Shown here piece by piece: positions 1 through 11,861 of a DNA stretch of 64,000 nucleotides; the stretch's first letter is position 1; every line of letters begins with the position of its first letter. The notes under the pieces were generated by a model. It was not told the DNA's origin. It made no database searches and saw only the letters and a list, made by a program, of their open reading frames with translations. Position numbers and translations under genes: made by a program. The stretch covers positions 9,090,104 to 9,154,103 of the forward strand of contig NC_092092.1 of the NCBI RefSeq assembly GCF_045679555.1, given 5' to 3'. This stretch comes from Salvelinus alpinus (Eukaryota; Chordata; Actinopteri; Salmoniformes; Salmonidae).

Positions 1-572
1 AGTTGATAAAATGTTCATAAGAAATAAGTGAAATGCTAATGGAAATGTTTCACAATGATGTCATTAGGCAGAGCAGGCAACAGATGGCACACAGACAGCA
101 GAGCTGGGGACAGATATGCAGGGACAGACTGGCAGACAGGGAGTCTCAGGTAAGTTTGTTGAGTCTTTGTTTGGCAACATTATGAAAGGTTCTCAATTTT
201 TTTGACTTGTAAAATAGGGACATAATTGGAAAATGCCATGGATACCCCCACTCTCAACTTAAACTGGTGACTAAACTAAGATTTGTTTACGGCAATGGTA
301 TTGCTGTTGTGATTAATTGTGTAGTTTTGGGTACCGGTAGTTAGGAGTACGGCAAACACCTTATTTATTTTCTAGGAGACAGACTGAGTCAGTTAGGGTA
401 GTGAAAGGGAAAGAGCCAGGGAGAGAGACTTCAGAGGACAGTGTCACAGCCACGGCAGGACCAAGTGTCACCCTTGTTGCCAGCAGCACCAGTATAGGGG
501 ACAGTGGCACAGCATTGTCCAGTTACCACAGTGATGGCACAAAACCATATCAGCCACACCCACAATTTATGG
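1..572 (+). pseudogene. 5' part of a hAT/ZMYM1-like transposase-derived gene, two exons
   Basis: A likely exon ends at 149 with a GTAAGT donor, and a second begins at 376 after a TTTATTTTCTAG acceptor. The second reads Ser/Thr-rich sequence ending in PYQPHPQF, which is how fish ZMYM1-like proteins read just before their TTF-type zinc finger. The finger itself resumes at about 1950, after an inserted LINE 3' end. The part upstream of 376 has no clear long frame. Call based on the join with the TTF segment; moderately sure. Confidence 0.45.
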
Positions 573-1949
573 TGGAGACCTTTGTGGGCTATACTCGGCC
601 TTGTCTCAGGATTGTAAGTTGGTGGTTGAGGATTTCCCTCTAGTGGTGCGGGGGCTGTGCTTTGGCAAAGTGGGTGGGGTTATATCCTTCCTATTTGGCC
701 CTGTCCGGGGGTTTCTTCGGATGGGGCCACAGTGTCTCCTGACCGCTCCTGTCTCAGCCTCCAGTATTTATGCTGCAGTAGTTTGTGTCGGGGGGCTAGG
801 GTCAGTTGGTTACCTGGAGTACTTCTCCTGTCTTATCCAGTGTCCTGTGTGAATTTAAGTATGCTCTCTCTAATTCTCTCGTTCTCTCTTTCTCTCTGAG
901 AACCTGAGCCCTAGGACCATACGTCAGGACTACCGGGCATGATGACACCTTGCTGTCCCCAGTCCGCCTGGCCTTGCTGCTATTCCAGTTTCAACTGTTC
1001 TGCCTGTGGTTACGGAACCCCTACCTATCCCAGACCTGCTGTTTTCAACTCTTAATGATCGGCTATGAAAAGCCAACTGAGATTTATTCCTGATTATTAT
1101 TTGACCATGCTTGTCATTTATGAACATTTTGAAAATCTTGGCTCTCTCTAATTTTCTCCTTCTCTCTTTCTTTCTCTCGGAGGACCTGAGCCCTAGGACC
1201 ATACGTCGGGACTACCGGCCGTGGTGACTCCTTGCTGTCCCCAGTCCGCCTGGCCTTGCTGCTATTCCAGTTTCAACTGTTCTGCCTGCGGTTATGGAAC
1301 CCCTACCTGTCCCAGACCTGCTGTTTTCAACTCTTAATGATCGGCTATGAAAAGCCAACTGAGATTTATTCCTGATTATTATTTGACCATGCGTGTCATT
1401 TATGGAAATTTTGAAAATCTTGGCTCTCTCTAATTTTCTCCTTCTCTCTTTCTTTCTCTCGGAGGACCTGGGCCCTAGGACCATGCGTCGGGACTGCCGC
1501 CCGTGGTGACTCCTTGCTGTCCCCAGTCCGCCTGGCCTTGCTGCTATTCCAGTTTCAGCTGTTCTGCCTGCGGTTATGGAACCGCCACCTGTCCCAGACC
1601 TGTTGTTTTTCAACTCTTGATGATCGGCTATGAAAAGCCAACTGAAAATTATTCATGATTATTATTTGACCATGCTTGTCACTTATGAACATTTTTGAAC
1701 ATCTTGGCATAGTTCTGTTATAATCTCCACCCGGCACAGCCAGAAGAGGACTGGCCACCCCTCATAGCCTGGTTCCTCTCTAGGTTTCTTCCTAGGTTTT
1801 GGCCTTTCTAGGGAGTTTTTCCTAGCCACCGTGCTTCTACACCTGCATTACTAGCTGTTTGGGGTTTTAGGCTGGGTGTCTGTACAGCACTTCGAGATAT
1901 TAGCTGATGTACGAAGGGCTATATAAAATAAAATTGATTGATTGATTGA
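573..1949 (+). mobile_element. LINE 3' end (Rex1/L2-like group) with a triplicated 3'UTR block
   Basis: The first 290 bases match, in opposite orientation, the 3'UTR that follows the reverse-transcriptase fragment at 6640-7000. From about 865 a roughly 280-bp block is repeated three times (starts near 865, 1141 and 1421), each opening with a CT-rich run and an ACCTGAGCCCTAGGACCAT-type motif. The element ends in a tail reading GGGCTATATAAAATAAAAT followed by a (TTGA)n run at 1931-1952, typical of a target-primed LINE end. It separates two parts of a hAT-derived reading frame. Confidence 0.7.
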
Positions 1950-2734
1950 TTGACGTTTCAAGAGAGATGGTTTCGCGATTTCCCCTGGCTACATTATAAT
2001 CCATCAATAAAAGGAGTGTTGTGTTTTCACTGTAGCCAAGGGTTTTCAAGCCAGCCATCTTTTGGCCAAAGAGCTGATGCTGCCTTCATTAGTGCAGGAT
2101 TTAGGAACTGGAGAAAAGCCATTGAAAAATTCACAGCACATCAAAATTGCCAAACCCACCGCCACTTTGTAATTGTAACAGCACACCAGCTAAATCCAAT
2201 CAGTGTCCAGTTATGTCCAGCGCGTGGGGTAAACAGCAGGATGACGCAAGGCATTGCTTGATGAAAATTGTTAGTTCGGTGCGGCATGTAGTAAGACAGG
2301 GACAAGCCTTTAGAGGCCACACGGATGACAGTGGGAATTTATACCAGATTTTGAAACTTAGGGCAGAAGAGGATGATCCCATTTTACTGAAGTGGTTAAC
2401 AGAGCGTACCACAATGTACACAGGCCCCAAAGCACAGAATGAAATTCTGAACATCATGGCCAATAGTCATTCGAGGCATTGCAGCTGAGATTAGGTCTCT
2501 TCCGATTGTACAATTTTCATTAATTGTTGATGGTACTCAAGATGTCTCTGGTGCTGAACAGGAGAATGTCTGTCTGCGTTATGTTGACCATGACCATGTC
2601 CCTCACAAGGAGTTTATTGGGCTATACAGGGTGTCGGAGACAACAGGCGAGGGCATTGCGAAAGTGCCAACTGATGTGTTGTTGAGGAAACCCGCAAACA
2701 TATGCTCGGTTCTTTTGTTCAGTAGTGTGTATAG
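1950..2734 (+). pseudogene. hAT-derived ZMYM1-like gene body: TTF zinc finger and DUF4371 start
   Basis: Frame 1950-2261 reads TFQERWFRDFPWLHY, then CFHCSQGF, the TTF-type zinc finger found in ZMYM1-like and other hAT-derived proteins. A change of frame near 2150-2200 leads into 2147-2488 with GHTDDSGNLYQILKLRAEE, and after another change the text continues with IVDGTQDVSG and CLRYVDHD, the start of the RNase-H-like DUF4371 region (about 2510-2690). The frame then runs into a short hAT insertion. At least two frameshifts plus the upstream LINE insertion mean no intact protein. DNA transposon origin; whether it was once a host gene cannot be told here. Confidence 0.7.
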
Positions 2735-2943
2735 CAGTGGTTCTCAACCTTTTTGGGGTACTGGAACCCCTGCATATTTTGAGGCAAGGCAGGCAAGGTT
2801 TTGAGCGGTCCTCAGGGACCTCCACCCCCTCTATATTATATGTAAACTTACTGGAAACCTTGTGGTACTGACTACATTCATTACACTTTTTTATTTCACG
2901 GACCCCTTGCAATTAGTCCATGGACCCCTGTTTGAGAACCCAT
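2735..2943. mobile_element. Short non-autonomous hAT-like element
   Basis: It begins CAGTGGTTCTCAACC and ends TTTGAGAACCCATG, imperfect inverted ends of the common hAT type. GTGTA occurs on both sides (2726-2734 and 2944-2949), compatible with a decayed 8-bp target duplication. It sits in the decayed DUF4371 segment. Confidence 0.6.
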
Positions 2944-3689
2944 GGTGTAATTGATAGTTGTTCTTTTGTTTAGTAGTTTTCAGTACACTTACAAATGATT
3001 TATTTCATGTTATTTTATTTAAAATTGCATACTTTGTGCGACATACTTGTCCATAGCTGCTGTTTGAAGAGTTGAGACACTGACTGAAGGATATTTTGTT
3101 TGATTTATTTGGGTTTTTCATTGAAGTAGTTATTTTGCTTTTAGAACTGTACTTATTTTAAGCTTTTTGTTCTTGTAAAGATATTGTAAACTCAGGCCAG
3201 GTGCACATATTTAATGACTATATAAATGTATCAGAAAAAGTCAAATTAAAAGGTCAATTCAATACGGAGACCAACTTTGTGATGGTTCTCAATGGAGATT
3301 CTTTTAGATGTGATCACACCATGTTCATTGTATTTATGAAAACTACACCCATACAGTTTACAGTACCATTGTCACCTACTGACCTTTCTTGATATTGCTG
3401 GTTGTAAGTACGAATACCTGCATACATACTGGACTGGTAAGGAGCACTGCTATAACTATTATTAGTAGTAGAATTATAATGATTTAAACATTTGAACAAG
3501 TTGGGAAAACCCTTCAGTTAACTACTGTACCTATCAATTATCCAGTTGTAGGAATTATGGTTCCTCAATATACATTTAACAACGTATGCTATGTGTTACA
3601 GCACTACTTTTGGTGTCCCCCTCAGGAATTGCTCTTGAGAAAATTTAATGTAATTGTCCCCTCCAAGGTTGATCTCAGATTTTCGCCCC
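2944..3689. other. AT-rich sequence without a recognisable gene
   Basis: No long frame, RNA gene or clear repeat seen. Near 3669-3683 it contains CTCAGATTTTCGCC, which recurs at 6467-6480 on the far side of the minisatellite. Confidence 0.5.
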
Positions 3690-6352
3690 TGAACCCACCA
3701 CCCCTCCCTCTCAACTAGATATTAAACCCACCTCCCTCTCTCTCAACTAGATGTTAAACCCACCTCCCTCTCTCTCAACTAGATATTAAACCCACCTCCC
3801 TCTCTCTCTACTAGATATTAAACCCACCTCCCTCCTCTCAACTAGATGTTAAACCCACCTCCCTCTCTCTCAACTAGATATTAAACCCACCTCCCTCTCT
3901 CTCAACTAGATATTAAACCCATCTCCCTCCTCTCAACTAGATATTAAACCCACCTCCCTCCTCTCAACTAGATGTTAAACCCACCACCCCTCCCTCTCAA
4001 CTAGATATTAAACCCCCCTCCCTCTCTCAACTAGATATTAAACTCACCTCCCTCTCTCTCAACTAGATGTTAAACCCACCACCCCTCCCTCTCAACTAGA
4101 TATTAAACCCACCTCCCTCTCTCTCAACTAGATATTAAACCCACCACCCCTCCCTCTCTCTCAACTAGATATTAAACCCACCTCCCCTCCCTCTCAACTA
4201 GATATTAAACCCACCTCCCTCCTCTCAACTAGATGTTAAAACCACCTCCCCTCTCTCATAGAGATATTAAACCCACCTCCCCTCCCTCTCTCTCAACTAG
4301 ATATTAAACCCACCTCCCTCTCAACTAGATATTAAACCCACCTCCCTCTCTCTCAACTAGATGTTAAACCCACCTCCCTCTCTCTCAACTAGATATTAAA
4401 CCCACCTCCCTCTCTCTCAACTAGATATTAAACCCACCTCCCTCCTCTCAACTAGATGTTAAACCCACCTCCCTCTCTCTCAACTAGATATTAAACCCAC
4501 CTCCCTCCTCTCAACTAGATATTAAACCCACCTCCCTCCTCTCAACTAGATATTAAACCCACCACCCTCCTCTCAACTAGATATTAAACCCACCTCCCTC
4601 CTCTCAACTAGATATTAAACCCACCTCCCTCCCTCTCTCTCTACTAGATATTAAACCCACCTCCCTCTCCCTCAACTAGATATTAAACCCACCACCCCTC
4701 CCTCAACTAGATATTAAACCCAACTCCCTCCCTCTCTCTCTACTAGATATTTAACCCACCTCCCCTCCCTCAACTAGATATTAAACCCAGCTCCCTCCCT
4801 CTCTCTCTACTAGATATTAAACCCACCTCCCTCTCCCTCAACTAGATATTAAACCCACCACCCCTCCCTCAACTAGATATTAAACCCAACTCCCTCCCTC
4901 TCTCTCTACTAGATATTAAACCCACCTCCCTCTCCCTCAACTAGATATTAAACCCAGCTCCCCTCCCTCAACTAGATATTAAACCCACCTCCCCCTCTCT
5001 CAACTAGATATTAAACCCACCTCCCCCTCTCTCAACTAGATATTCAATCCACCTCCCCCTGTCTCAACTAGATATTAAACCCACCTCCCCTCTCTCAACT
5101 AGATATTAAACCCACCTCCCCCTGTCTCAACTAGATATTAAACCCACCTCCCTCTCTCTCAACAAGATATTAAACCCACCTCCCTCTCTCCTTCTCAACT
5201 AGATATTAAACCCACCTCCCTCTCTCCTTCTCAACTAGATATTAAACCCACCTCCCTCTCTCCTTCTCAACTAGATATTAAACCCACCTCCCCTCCTTCT
5301 CAACTAGATATTAAACCCATCTCCCCTCCCTCTCTCAACTAGATATTAAACCCACCTCCCCTCTCTCTCCATCTCAACTAGATATTAAACCCACCTCCCT
5401 CTCTCTCAACTAGATATTAAACCCACCTCCCCTCTCTCAACTAGATATTAAACCCACCTCCCCTCCCTCAACTAGATATTAAACCCACCTCCCCTCCCTC
5501 AACTAGATATTAAACCCACCTCCCTCCCTCTCTCTCTACTAGATATTAAACCCACCTCCCCTCCCTCTACTAGATATTAAACCCACCTCCCTCTCCCTCA
5601 ACTAGATATTAAACCCAGCTCCCCTCCCTCAACTAGATATTAAACCCACCTCCCCTCCCTCAACTAGATATTAAACCCACCTCCCCCTCTCTCAACTAGA
5701 TATTAAACCCACCTCCCCTCTCTCAACTAGATATTAAACCCACCTCCTCTCTCTCAACTAGATATTAAACCCACCTCCCCCTCTCTCAACTAGATATTAA
5801 ACCCACCTCCCCCTGTCTCAACTAGATATTAAACCCACCTCCCTCTCTCTCAACTAGATATTAAACCCACCTCCCTCTCTCCTTCTCAACTAGATATCAA
5901 ACCCACCTCCCTCTCTCTCAACTAGATATTAAACCCACCTCCCTCTCTCCTTCTCAACTAGATATTAAACCCACCTCCCTCTCTCTCAACTAGATATTAA
6001 ACCCACCTCCCCTCCTTCTCAACTAGATATTAAACCCATCTCCCATCCCTCTCTCAACTAGATATTAAACCCACCTCCCCTCTCTCTCCATCTCAACTAG
6101 ATATTAAACCCACCTCCCTCTCTCTCAACTAGATATTAAACCCACCTCCCCTCCTTCTCAACTAGATATTAAACCCATCTCCCATCCCTCTCTCAACTAG
6201 ATATTAAACCCACCTCCCCTCTCTCTCCATCTCAACTAGATATTAAACCCACCTCCCCTCTCTCTCCATCTCAACTAGATATTAAACCCACCTCCCTCTC
6301 TCTCAACTAGATATTAAACCCACCTCCCTCTCTCTCAACTAGATATTACACC
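3690..6352. repeat. Minisatellite, about 30-bp unit, roughly 80-90 copies
   Basis: The unit is CTCAACTAGATATTAAACC followed by a variable pyrimidine-rich part (CACCTCCCTCTCT and longer or shorter forms). Units vary from about 24 to 38 bp, mainly through gain or loss of CT or CCT steps, with TATT/TGTT variants. One strand is almost free of G, so strand asymmetry is extreme. Higher-order blocks recur (for example the CTCCATCTC variant at 5360, 6080 and 6210). No coding frame spans it. Confidence 0.95.
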
Positions 6353-6639
6353 CATCAAGTGGAAGCCTTAGGAAGTGCAAAATGACCCCATAGACACTGT
6401 GTATTCGATAGGCCAAGAGTTGAAAACCCACAAACCTCAGATTTCCCACTTCCTGGTTGGATTTTTCTCAGATTTTCGCCTGCCATATGAGTTCTATTAT
6501 ACTCACAGACACCATTCAAACAGTTTTAGAAACTTCAGAGTGTTTTCTATCCAAATCTACTAATAATATGCATATATTAGCTACTGGGACTGAGTTTACT
6601 CTGGGCACGCTTTTCATCCAAACGTGAAAATGCTGCCCC
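6353..6639. repeat. Salmonid interspersed repeat flanking the minisatellite
   Basis: The text from AACAGTTTTAGAAACTTCAG through TGCTGCCCCCTATCC is one I recognise as a common salmonid dispersed repeat. No coding content. It shares CTCAGATTTTCGCC with 3670-3683, so the minisatellite seems to have grown inside this repeat. Confidence 0.5.
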
Positions 6640-8143
6640 CTATCCACAATGAGTTAAGTTCACGCAGGACACCGGATAAGACAGGAGAAATACTCCAGAT
6701 ATAACAGACTGACCCTAGCCCCCCGACACAAACTACTGCAGCATAAATACTGGAGGCTGAGACAGGAGGGGTCAGGAGACACTGTGGCCCCATCCGATGA
6801 TACCCCCGGACAGGGCCAAAAAGGAAGGATATAACCCCACCCACTTTGCCAAAGCACAGCCCCCACACAACTAGAGGGATATATTCAACCACCAACCTAC
6901 CATCCTGAGACAAGGCCGAGTATAGCCCACAAAGATCTCCGCCATGGCACAACCCAAGGGGGGGGCGCCAACCCAGACAGGAAGACCACGTCAGTGACTC
7001 AACCCACTCAAGTGACGCACCCCTCCTAGGGACGGCATGGAAGAGCACCAGTAAGCCAGTGACTCATCCCCTGTAATAGGGATAGAGGCAGAGAATCCCA
7101 GTGGAGAGAGGGGAACTGGCCAGGCAGAGACAGCAATGGCGGTTCGTTGCTCCAGTGCCTTTCCGTTCACCTTCACACTCCTGGGCCAAACTACACTCAA
7201 TCATAGGACCTACTGAAGAGATGAGTCTTCAATAAAGACTTAAAGGTTGAGACCGAGTCTGCGTCTCTCACATGGGTAGTCAGACCATTCCATAAAAATG
7301 GAGCTCTATAGGAGAAAGCCTCCAGCTGTTTGCTTAGAAATTCTAGGGACAATTAGGAGGCCTGCGTCTTGTGACCGTAGCGTACGTGTAGGTACGGCAG
7401 GACCAAATCGGAAAGATAGGTAGTAGCAAGCCCATGTCATGCTTTGTAGGTTAGCAGTAAAACCTTGAAATCAGCCCTTGCCTTAACAGGAAGCCAGTGT
7501 AGGGAGGCTAGCACTGGAGTAATATGATCAAATTTTTTGGTTCTAATCAGGATTCTAGCAGCCGTATTTAGCACTAACTGAAGTTAATTTAAATCAAATC
7601 AATTTAGTGCTTTATCCGGGTAGCCGGAAAGTAGAGCATTGCAGTAGTCTAACCTAGAAGTGACAAAAGCATGGATACATTTTTCTGCATCATTTTTGGA
7701 CAGAACATTTCGGATTTTTGCAATGTTACGTAGATGGAAAAAAGCTGTCTTTGAAACAGTCTTGATATGTTCGTCAAAAGAGAGATCAGGGTCCAGAGTA
7801 ACGCCGAGGTCCTTCACAGTTTTATTAGAGACGACTGTACAACCATCAAGATTGTCAGATTCAACAGAAGATCTCTTTGTTTCTTGGGACCTAGAACAAG
7901 CATCTCTGTTTTGTCCAAGTTTAAAAGTAGAAAGTTTGCTGCCATCCACTTCCTTATGTCTGAAACACAGGCTTCCAGCGAGGGCGATTTTGTTGCTTCA
8001 CCATGTTTCATTGAAATGTACAGCTGTGTGTCATCCGCATAGCAGTGAAAGTTAACATTATGTTTTCGAATGACATCCCCAAGAGGTAAAATATATACTG
8101 AAAACAATAGTCGTCCTAAAATGGAACCTTGAGCAACAAGGTT
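6640..8143 (-). mobile_element. LINE fragment (Rex1/L2-like group) with reverse-transcriptase remnant and 3'UTR
   Basis: On the minus strand, 8107-7814 reads [14 protein letters not shown], the YADD catalytic motif of a LINE reverse transcriptase, followed by [20 protein letters not shown] shifted frame (7949-7599) continues with [18 protein letters not shown] and [11 protein letters not shown], the conserved stretch after the palm. The 3'UTR runs 7560 to 6640 and matches 573-870. It is 5'-truncated near 8143, upstream of which the reading is lost. The frames are broken, so it is inactive. Confidence 0.85.
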
Positions 8144-8470
8144 AACCAGCTAACTTCCAGAATCTCTAGAAATAACTAGAAATATTGACTTGAAGTTGGC
8201 GTGGTATAATTGACTCTACAAGAGCAACCAAGATACACATTAAGCTTTCAATCAACCAAAAAAACTAGGAGTTATATGTGGCTGTTTATCAAAGTAAGCT
8301 GCCTAATTTAATTATCCTGCTTTCTGGAATACCCCTCTGACTGTATGCTTAAAGAAGGTACATTGTTGTGTTGACATACTGTGACACTTTGGTGTGAGTG
8401 AGGGGGGATTCTTTTTTGTAACTCAGTGAACATTATTTTCACATGTAGCCTTGTGCACTCAATCAATGCC
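8144..8470. other. Unannotated AT-rich stretch
   Basis: No gene, RNA or repeat structure recognised. Confidence 0.4.
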
Positions 8471-8482
8471 TAGTATAGTGGT

Positions 8483-8652
8483 GACTAGGGTTGCAAATTC
8501 CAGAAACTTTCAAATTCCCTGGTTTTATCGAAATCCTGGTTAGAAGAATCGTGGAGTCAGGAGGGAATAATCAGGAAATCCAGAATCCTCCAACCAGGAT
8601 TTCTGGAAAATCTGGGAATTTATTGGAAGTGCACAGAATTGTTCAGCCCTAG
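8483..8652. repeat. Interspersed repeat, hAT-like ends
   Basis: It opens CTAGGGTTGCAAATTCCAG and ends AATTGTTCAGCCCTAG, with internal self-complementary copies of CCTGGTT/AACCAGG. The text resembles the 5' end of the hAT element at 48410, so it is probably a short relative. Confidence 0.5.
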
Positions 8653-8776
8653 TGGGGACTATCGTCGCCACTGTTATGTTTCACTCTGAGCTTTTTGTGT
8701 GGAGTGAGATGAACTACATTCATTGAATTCTTAGCCACTTTTTTCAGAGGTTTTTCCCAAGTGCAATATATAGATA

Positions 8777-8796
8777 TGTGTGTGTGTGTGTGTGGT
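8777..8796. repeat. (TG)n microsatellite
   Basis: An uninterrupted TG run of about nine units in AT-rich sequence. Confidence 0.9.
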
Positions 8797-8974
8797 CACA
8801 AGCATTCTATTATAAAGGCTATCATGGCTAACTACAATGTGGATTTATTATTTATTCTGTGGACTTGTCACTTGCAGTAAAATGTAGCCAACTAATACCA
8901 TAACATTGCTCTCCTGCTCTTTTCTAGTGTCCATTCCCTGAGCAGTGTGCTTTGATTTTTTTACATTTACAATC

Positions 8975-9406
8975 ACAAACAAAATTATTGGCACCCTTGA
9001 TAAAGATGGCTGTGTACAAAATAAATAAATAATACAAGTGTATATACTTTTATACTAATACAATTGCTCAGAGAAAGAGGTTTTGTTTAGCAAGTAATTC
9101 TTATTATTTCCAAAAGATAGGGGTCAAAATGATTGGCACCCCTGTTTTCAATACTCCTGCACCCTCCCCTTGTGAGGATAACTGCACTAAAACCTTTTTG
9201 TAAAATATTTTGAGACTGAAAAACACATTGGGAGGACCATTTCTCAGAATCATTCCAGATCCTTGATATCCTTCATCTGCACTTATGGCCTCTTCAATTC
9301 AAACCACAATGGGGTTCAAGTCGGGAGACTGAGATGGCCATTACAGAATGTGGATTTTGATGTGTGCTTGTGGTTATTGTCTTGCTGGAATATCCACTTA
9401 TAGGCA
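8975..9406. mobile_element. Degenerate DNA-transposon-like dispersed repeat
   Basis: It begins AAATTATTGGCACCCTTGAT and contains TTATTGTCTTGCTGGAATA, both familiar from a teleost dispersed DNA element. No intact frame. Its 3' part (AGTTTCAGCCTCCTGGTAG) is the seed of the 80-bp array that follows. Confidence 0.5.
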
Positions 9407-11012
9407 AGTTTCAGCCTCCTGGTAGAGGTAACCAGGGAGGGAGGTTGCCCTGAGACATGGCCCTCTACTCTGTCTTCCTGTCTCCTACCTTCAGTCTCCT
9501 GGTAGAGGTAACCAGGGAGAGAGGGAGCCCTGAGACATGGCCCTCTAATCTGTCTTCCTGTCTCCTACCTTCAGTCTCCTGGTAGAGGTAACCAGGGAGG
9601 GAGGTTGCCCTGAGACATGGCCCTCTACTCTGTCTTCCTGTCTCCTACCTTCAGCCTCCTGGTAGAGGTAACCAGGGAGGGAGGGAGCCCTGAGACATGG
9701 CCCTCTACTCTGTCTTCCTGTCTCCTACCTTCAGCCTCCTGGTAGAGGTAACCAGGGAGGGAGGGAGCCCTGAGACATGGCCCTCTACTCTGTCTTCCTG
9801 TCTCCTACCTTCAGCCTCCTGGTAGAGGTAACCAGGGAGAGAGGTTGCCCTGAGACATGACCCTCTACTCTGTCTTCCTGTCTTCTACCTTCAGCCTCCT
9901 GGTAGAGGTAACCAGGGAGAGAGGTTGCCCTGAGACATGACCCTCTACTCTGTCTTCCTGTCTTCTACCTTCAGCCTCCTGGTAGAGGTAACCAGGGAGG
10001 GAGGTTGCCCTGAGACATGACCCTCTACTCTGTCTTCCTGTCTTCTACCTTCAGCCTCCTGGTAGAGGTAACCAGGGAGGGAGGTTGCCCTGAGACATGG
10101 CCCTCTAATCTGTCTTCCTGTCTCCTACCTTCAGTCTCCTGGTAGAGGTAACCAGGGAGAGAGGTTGCCCTGAGACATGGCCCTCTACTCTGTCTTCCTG
10201 TCTTCTACCTTCAGCCTCCTGGTAGAGGTAACCAGTGAGAGAGGGAGCCCTGAGACATGACCCTCTACTCTGTCTTCCTGTATTCTACCTTCAGCCTCCT
10301 GGTAGAGGTAACCAGGGAGGGAGGTTGCCCTGAGACATGGCCCTCTACTCTGTCTTCCTGTCTCCTACCTTCAGCCTCCTGGTAGAGGTAACCAGGGAGG
10401 GAGGTTGCCCTGAGACATGGCCCTCTAATCTGTCTTCCTGTCTCCTACCTTCAGCCTCCTGGTAGAGGTAACCAGGGAGGGAGGTTGCCCTGAGACATGG
10501 CCCTCTAATCTGTCTTCCTGTCTCCTACCTTCAGCCTCCTGGTAGAGGTAACCAGGGAGAGAGGTTGCCCTGAGACATGGCCCTCTAATCTGTCTTCCTG
10601 TCTCCTACCTTCAGCCTCCTGGTAGAGGTAACCAGGGAGGGAGGTTGCCCTGAGACATGGCCCTCTAATCTGTCTTCCTGTCTCCTACCTTCAGCCTCCT
10701 GGTAGAGGTAACCAGGGAGGGAGGTTGCCCTGAGACATGGCCCTCTACTCTGTCTTCCTGTCTCCTACCTTCAGCCTCCTGGTAGAGGTAACCAGGGAGA
10801 GAGGGAGCCCTGAGACATGACCCTCTAATCTGTCTTCCTGTCTCCTACCTTCAGCCTCCTGGTAGAGGTAACCAGGGAGGGAGGTTGCCCTGAGACATGG
10901 CCCTCTACTCTGTCTTCCTGTCTCCTACCTTCAGCCTCCTGGTAGAGGTAACCAGGGAGAGGGGGAGCCCTGAGACATGGCCCTCTACTCTGTCTTCCTG
11001 TCTCCCAACTTC
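9407..11012. repeat. Minisatellite, 80-bp unit, 20 copies
   Basis: GGTAGAGGTAACCAGG recurs exactly every 80 bases from 9421 to 10941, twenty times, with very few substitutions (GGTTGCC/GGGAGCC, CTACTC/CTAATC, TCTCC/TCTTC). No length change occurs across the array, so it expanded recently by unequal exchange. The unit begins with the last bases of the preceding transposon-like repeat. Frames reading through it are accidental. Confidence 0.97.
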
Positions 11013-11480
11013 AGCTACAATGTCTCTCTTTTCTTCTGCTCCATATGTCTCTTTCTCTCTTTCAAAATAATTCCTTCAGCTTTTCCCTCTTTCGCTTCCT
11101 TTCCATCTCTCTATACCTTTCATTCACTGTTTCTTTCCTGCCGCTTCTCCTCTTCTCCCTTCTCTCTCACCAGTATCCATCCCCTCCTTGTCCTCCTCCC
11201 TCCTCCTCTCTGCCTTACCATAACAGTGTACTGTACCGTAAAAACATTGATGTAACATCCCATTTGTGTACTTGCGTGGCCTACTGTAAGCCACTCAGGG
11301 TGGCTGTGGTACTATAACCTTGTAATGTCCCAGGACCATAGGGCAGACCTCTCAGTAAAACATATAGAGTGCTTCCACGATGACATCACCCCCTGACCTC
11401 TGACACCACCCTTCAAACGGTGGCCATCTAATTGGGTCGCACGGTAAAACGTCTATACTGTTAACAGGAGAGGAAAACCT
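11013..11480. other. CT-rich run and unassigned sequence
   Basis: The first 200 bases are a pyrimidine-rich tract giving artificial Ser/Phe-rich frames. The remainder shows no gene. Confidence 0.4.
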
Positions 11481-11493
11481 AAACAAACACATC

Positions 11494-11592
11494 AAATCAA
11501 ATTTATTTATAAAGCCCTTCTTACATCAGCTGATATCTCAGAGTGCTGTACAGAAACCCAGCCTTAAACCCCAAACAGCAAGCAATGCTTGG
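11494..11592 (-). mobile_element. Short LINE-type tail fragment
   Basis: Read on the minus strand, it ends with TGTACAGCACTCTGAGATAT, then a GGGCTTTATAAATAAATTTG tail. This is the same tail family as 1860-1945, here cut to about 100 bases. Confidence 0.65.
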
Positions 11593-11861
11593 ATGTCTAG
11601 ATAGAAGCTTATCCTTGTGATTGTAGTCAAAATAAACTATATGTATTGAATGGTTGGTTAATGGTGTGTGTCAGTGGCGGTCAGTGCCATTTAAGATGAA
11701 GGAGGACGATTGTTTTTTTAATGAGCATGGCCTTATTTCTATTCCATCATGTTGGATGACTCATTCATATTCCATTCACCCAGCTCAGTGTAACAGCGAT
11801 AGGTTTAGTTTACTACATGATACTAAAATGTTGCCTATCCCCATCATCACGTTGCTACAAC

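Noticed and set aside
3690-6352. CRISPR-like array
   Set aside because: Direct tandem units without unique spacers in vertebrate DNA; an ordinary minisatellite. The same holds for 9407-11012, 27075-27490 and 51430-53062.
10977-11317. Ser/Phe/Leu-rich small membrane proteins
   Set aside because: Artefacts of a CT-rich tract at the end of the 80-bp minisatellite.
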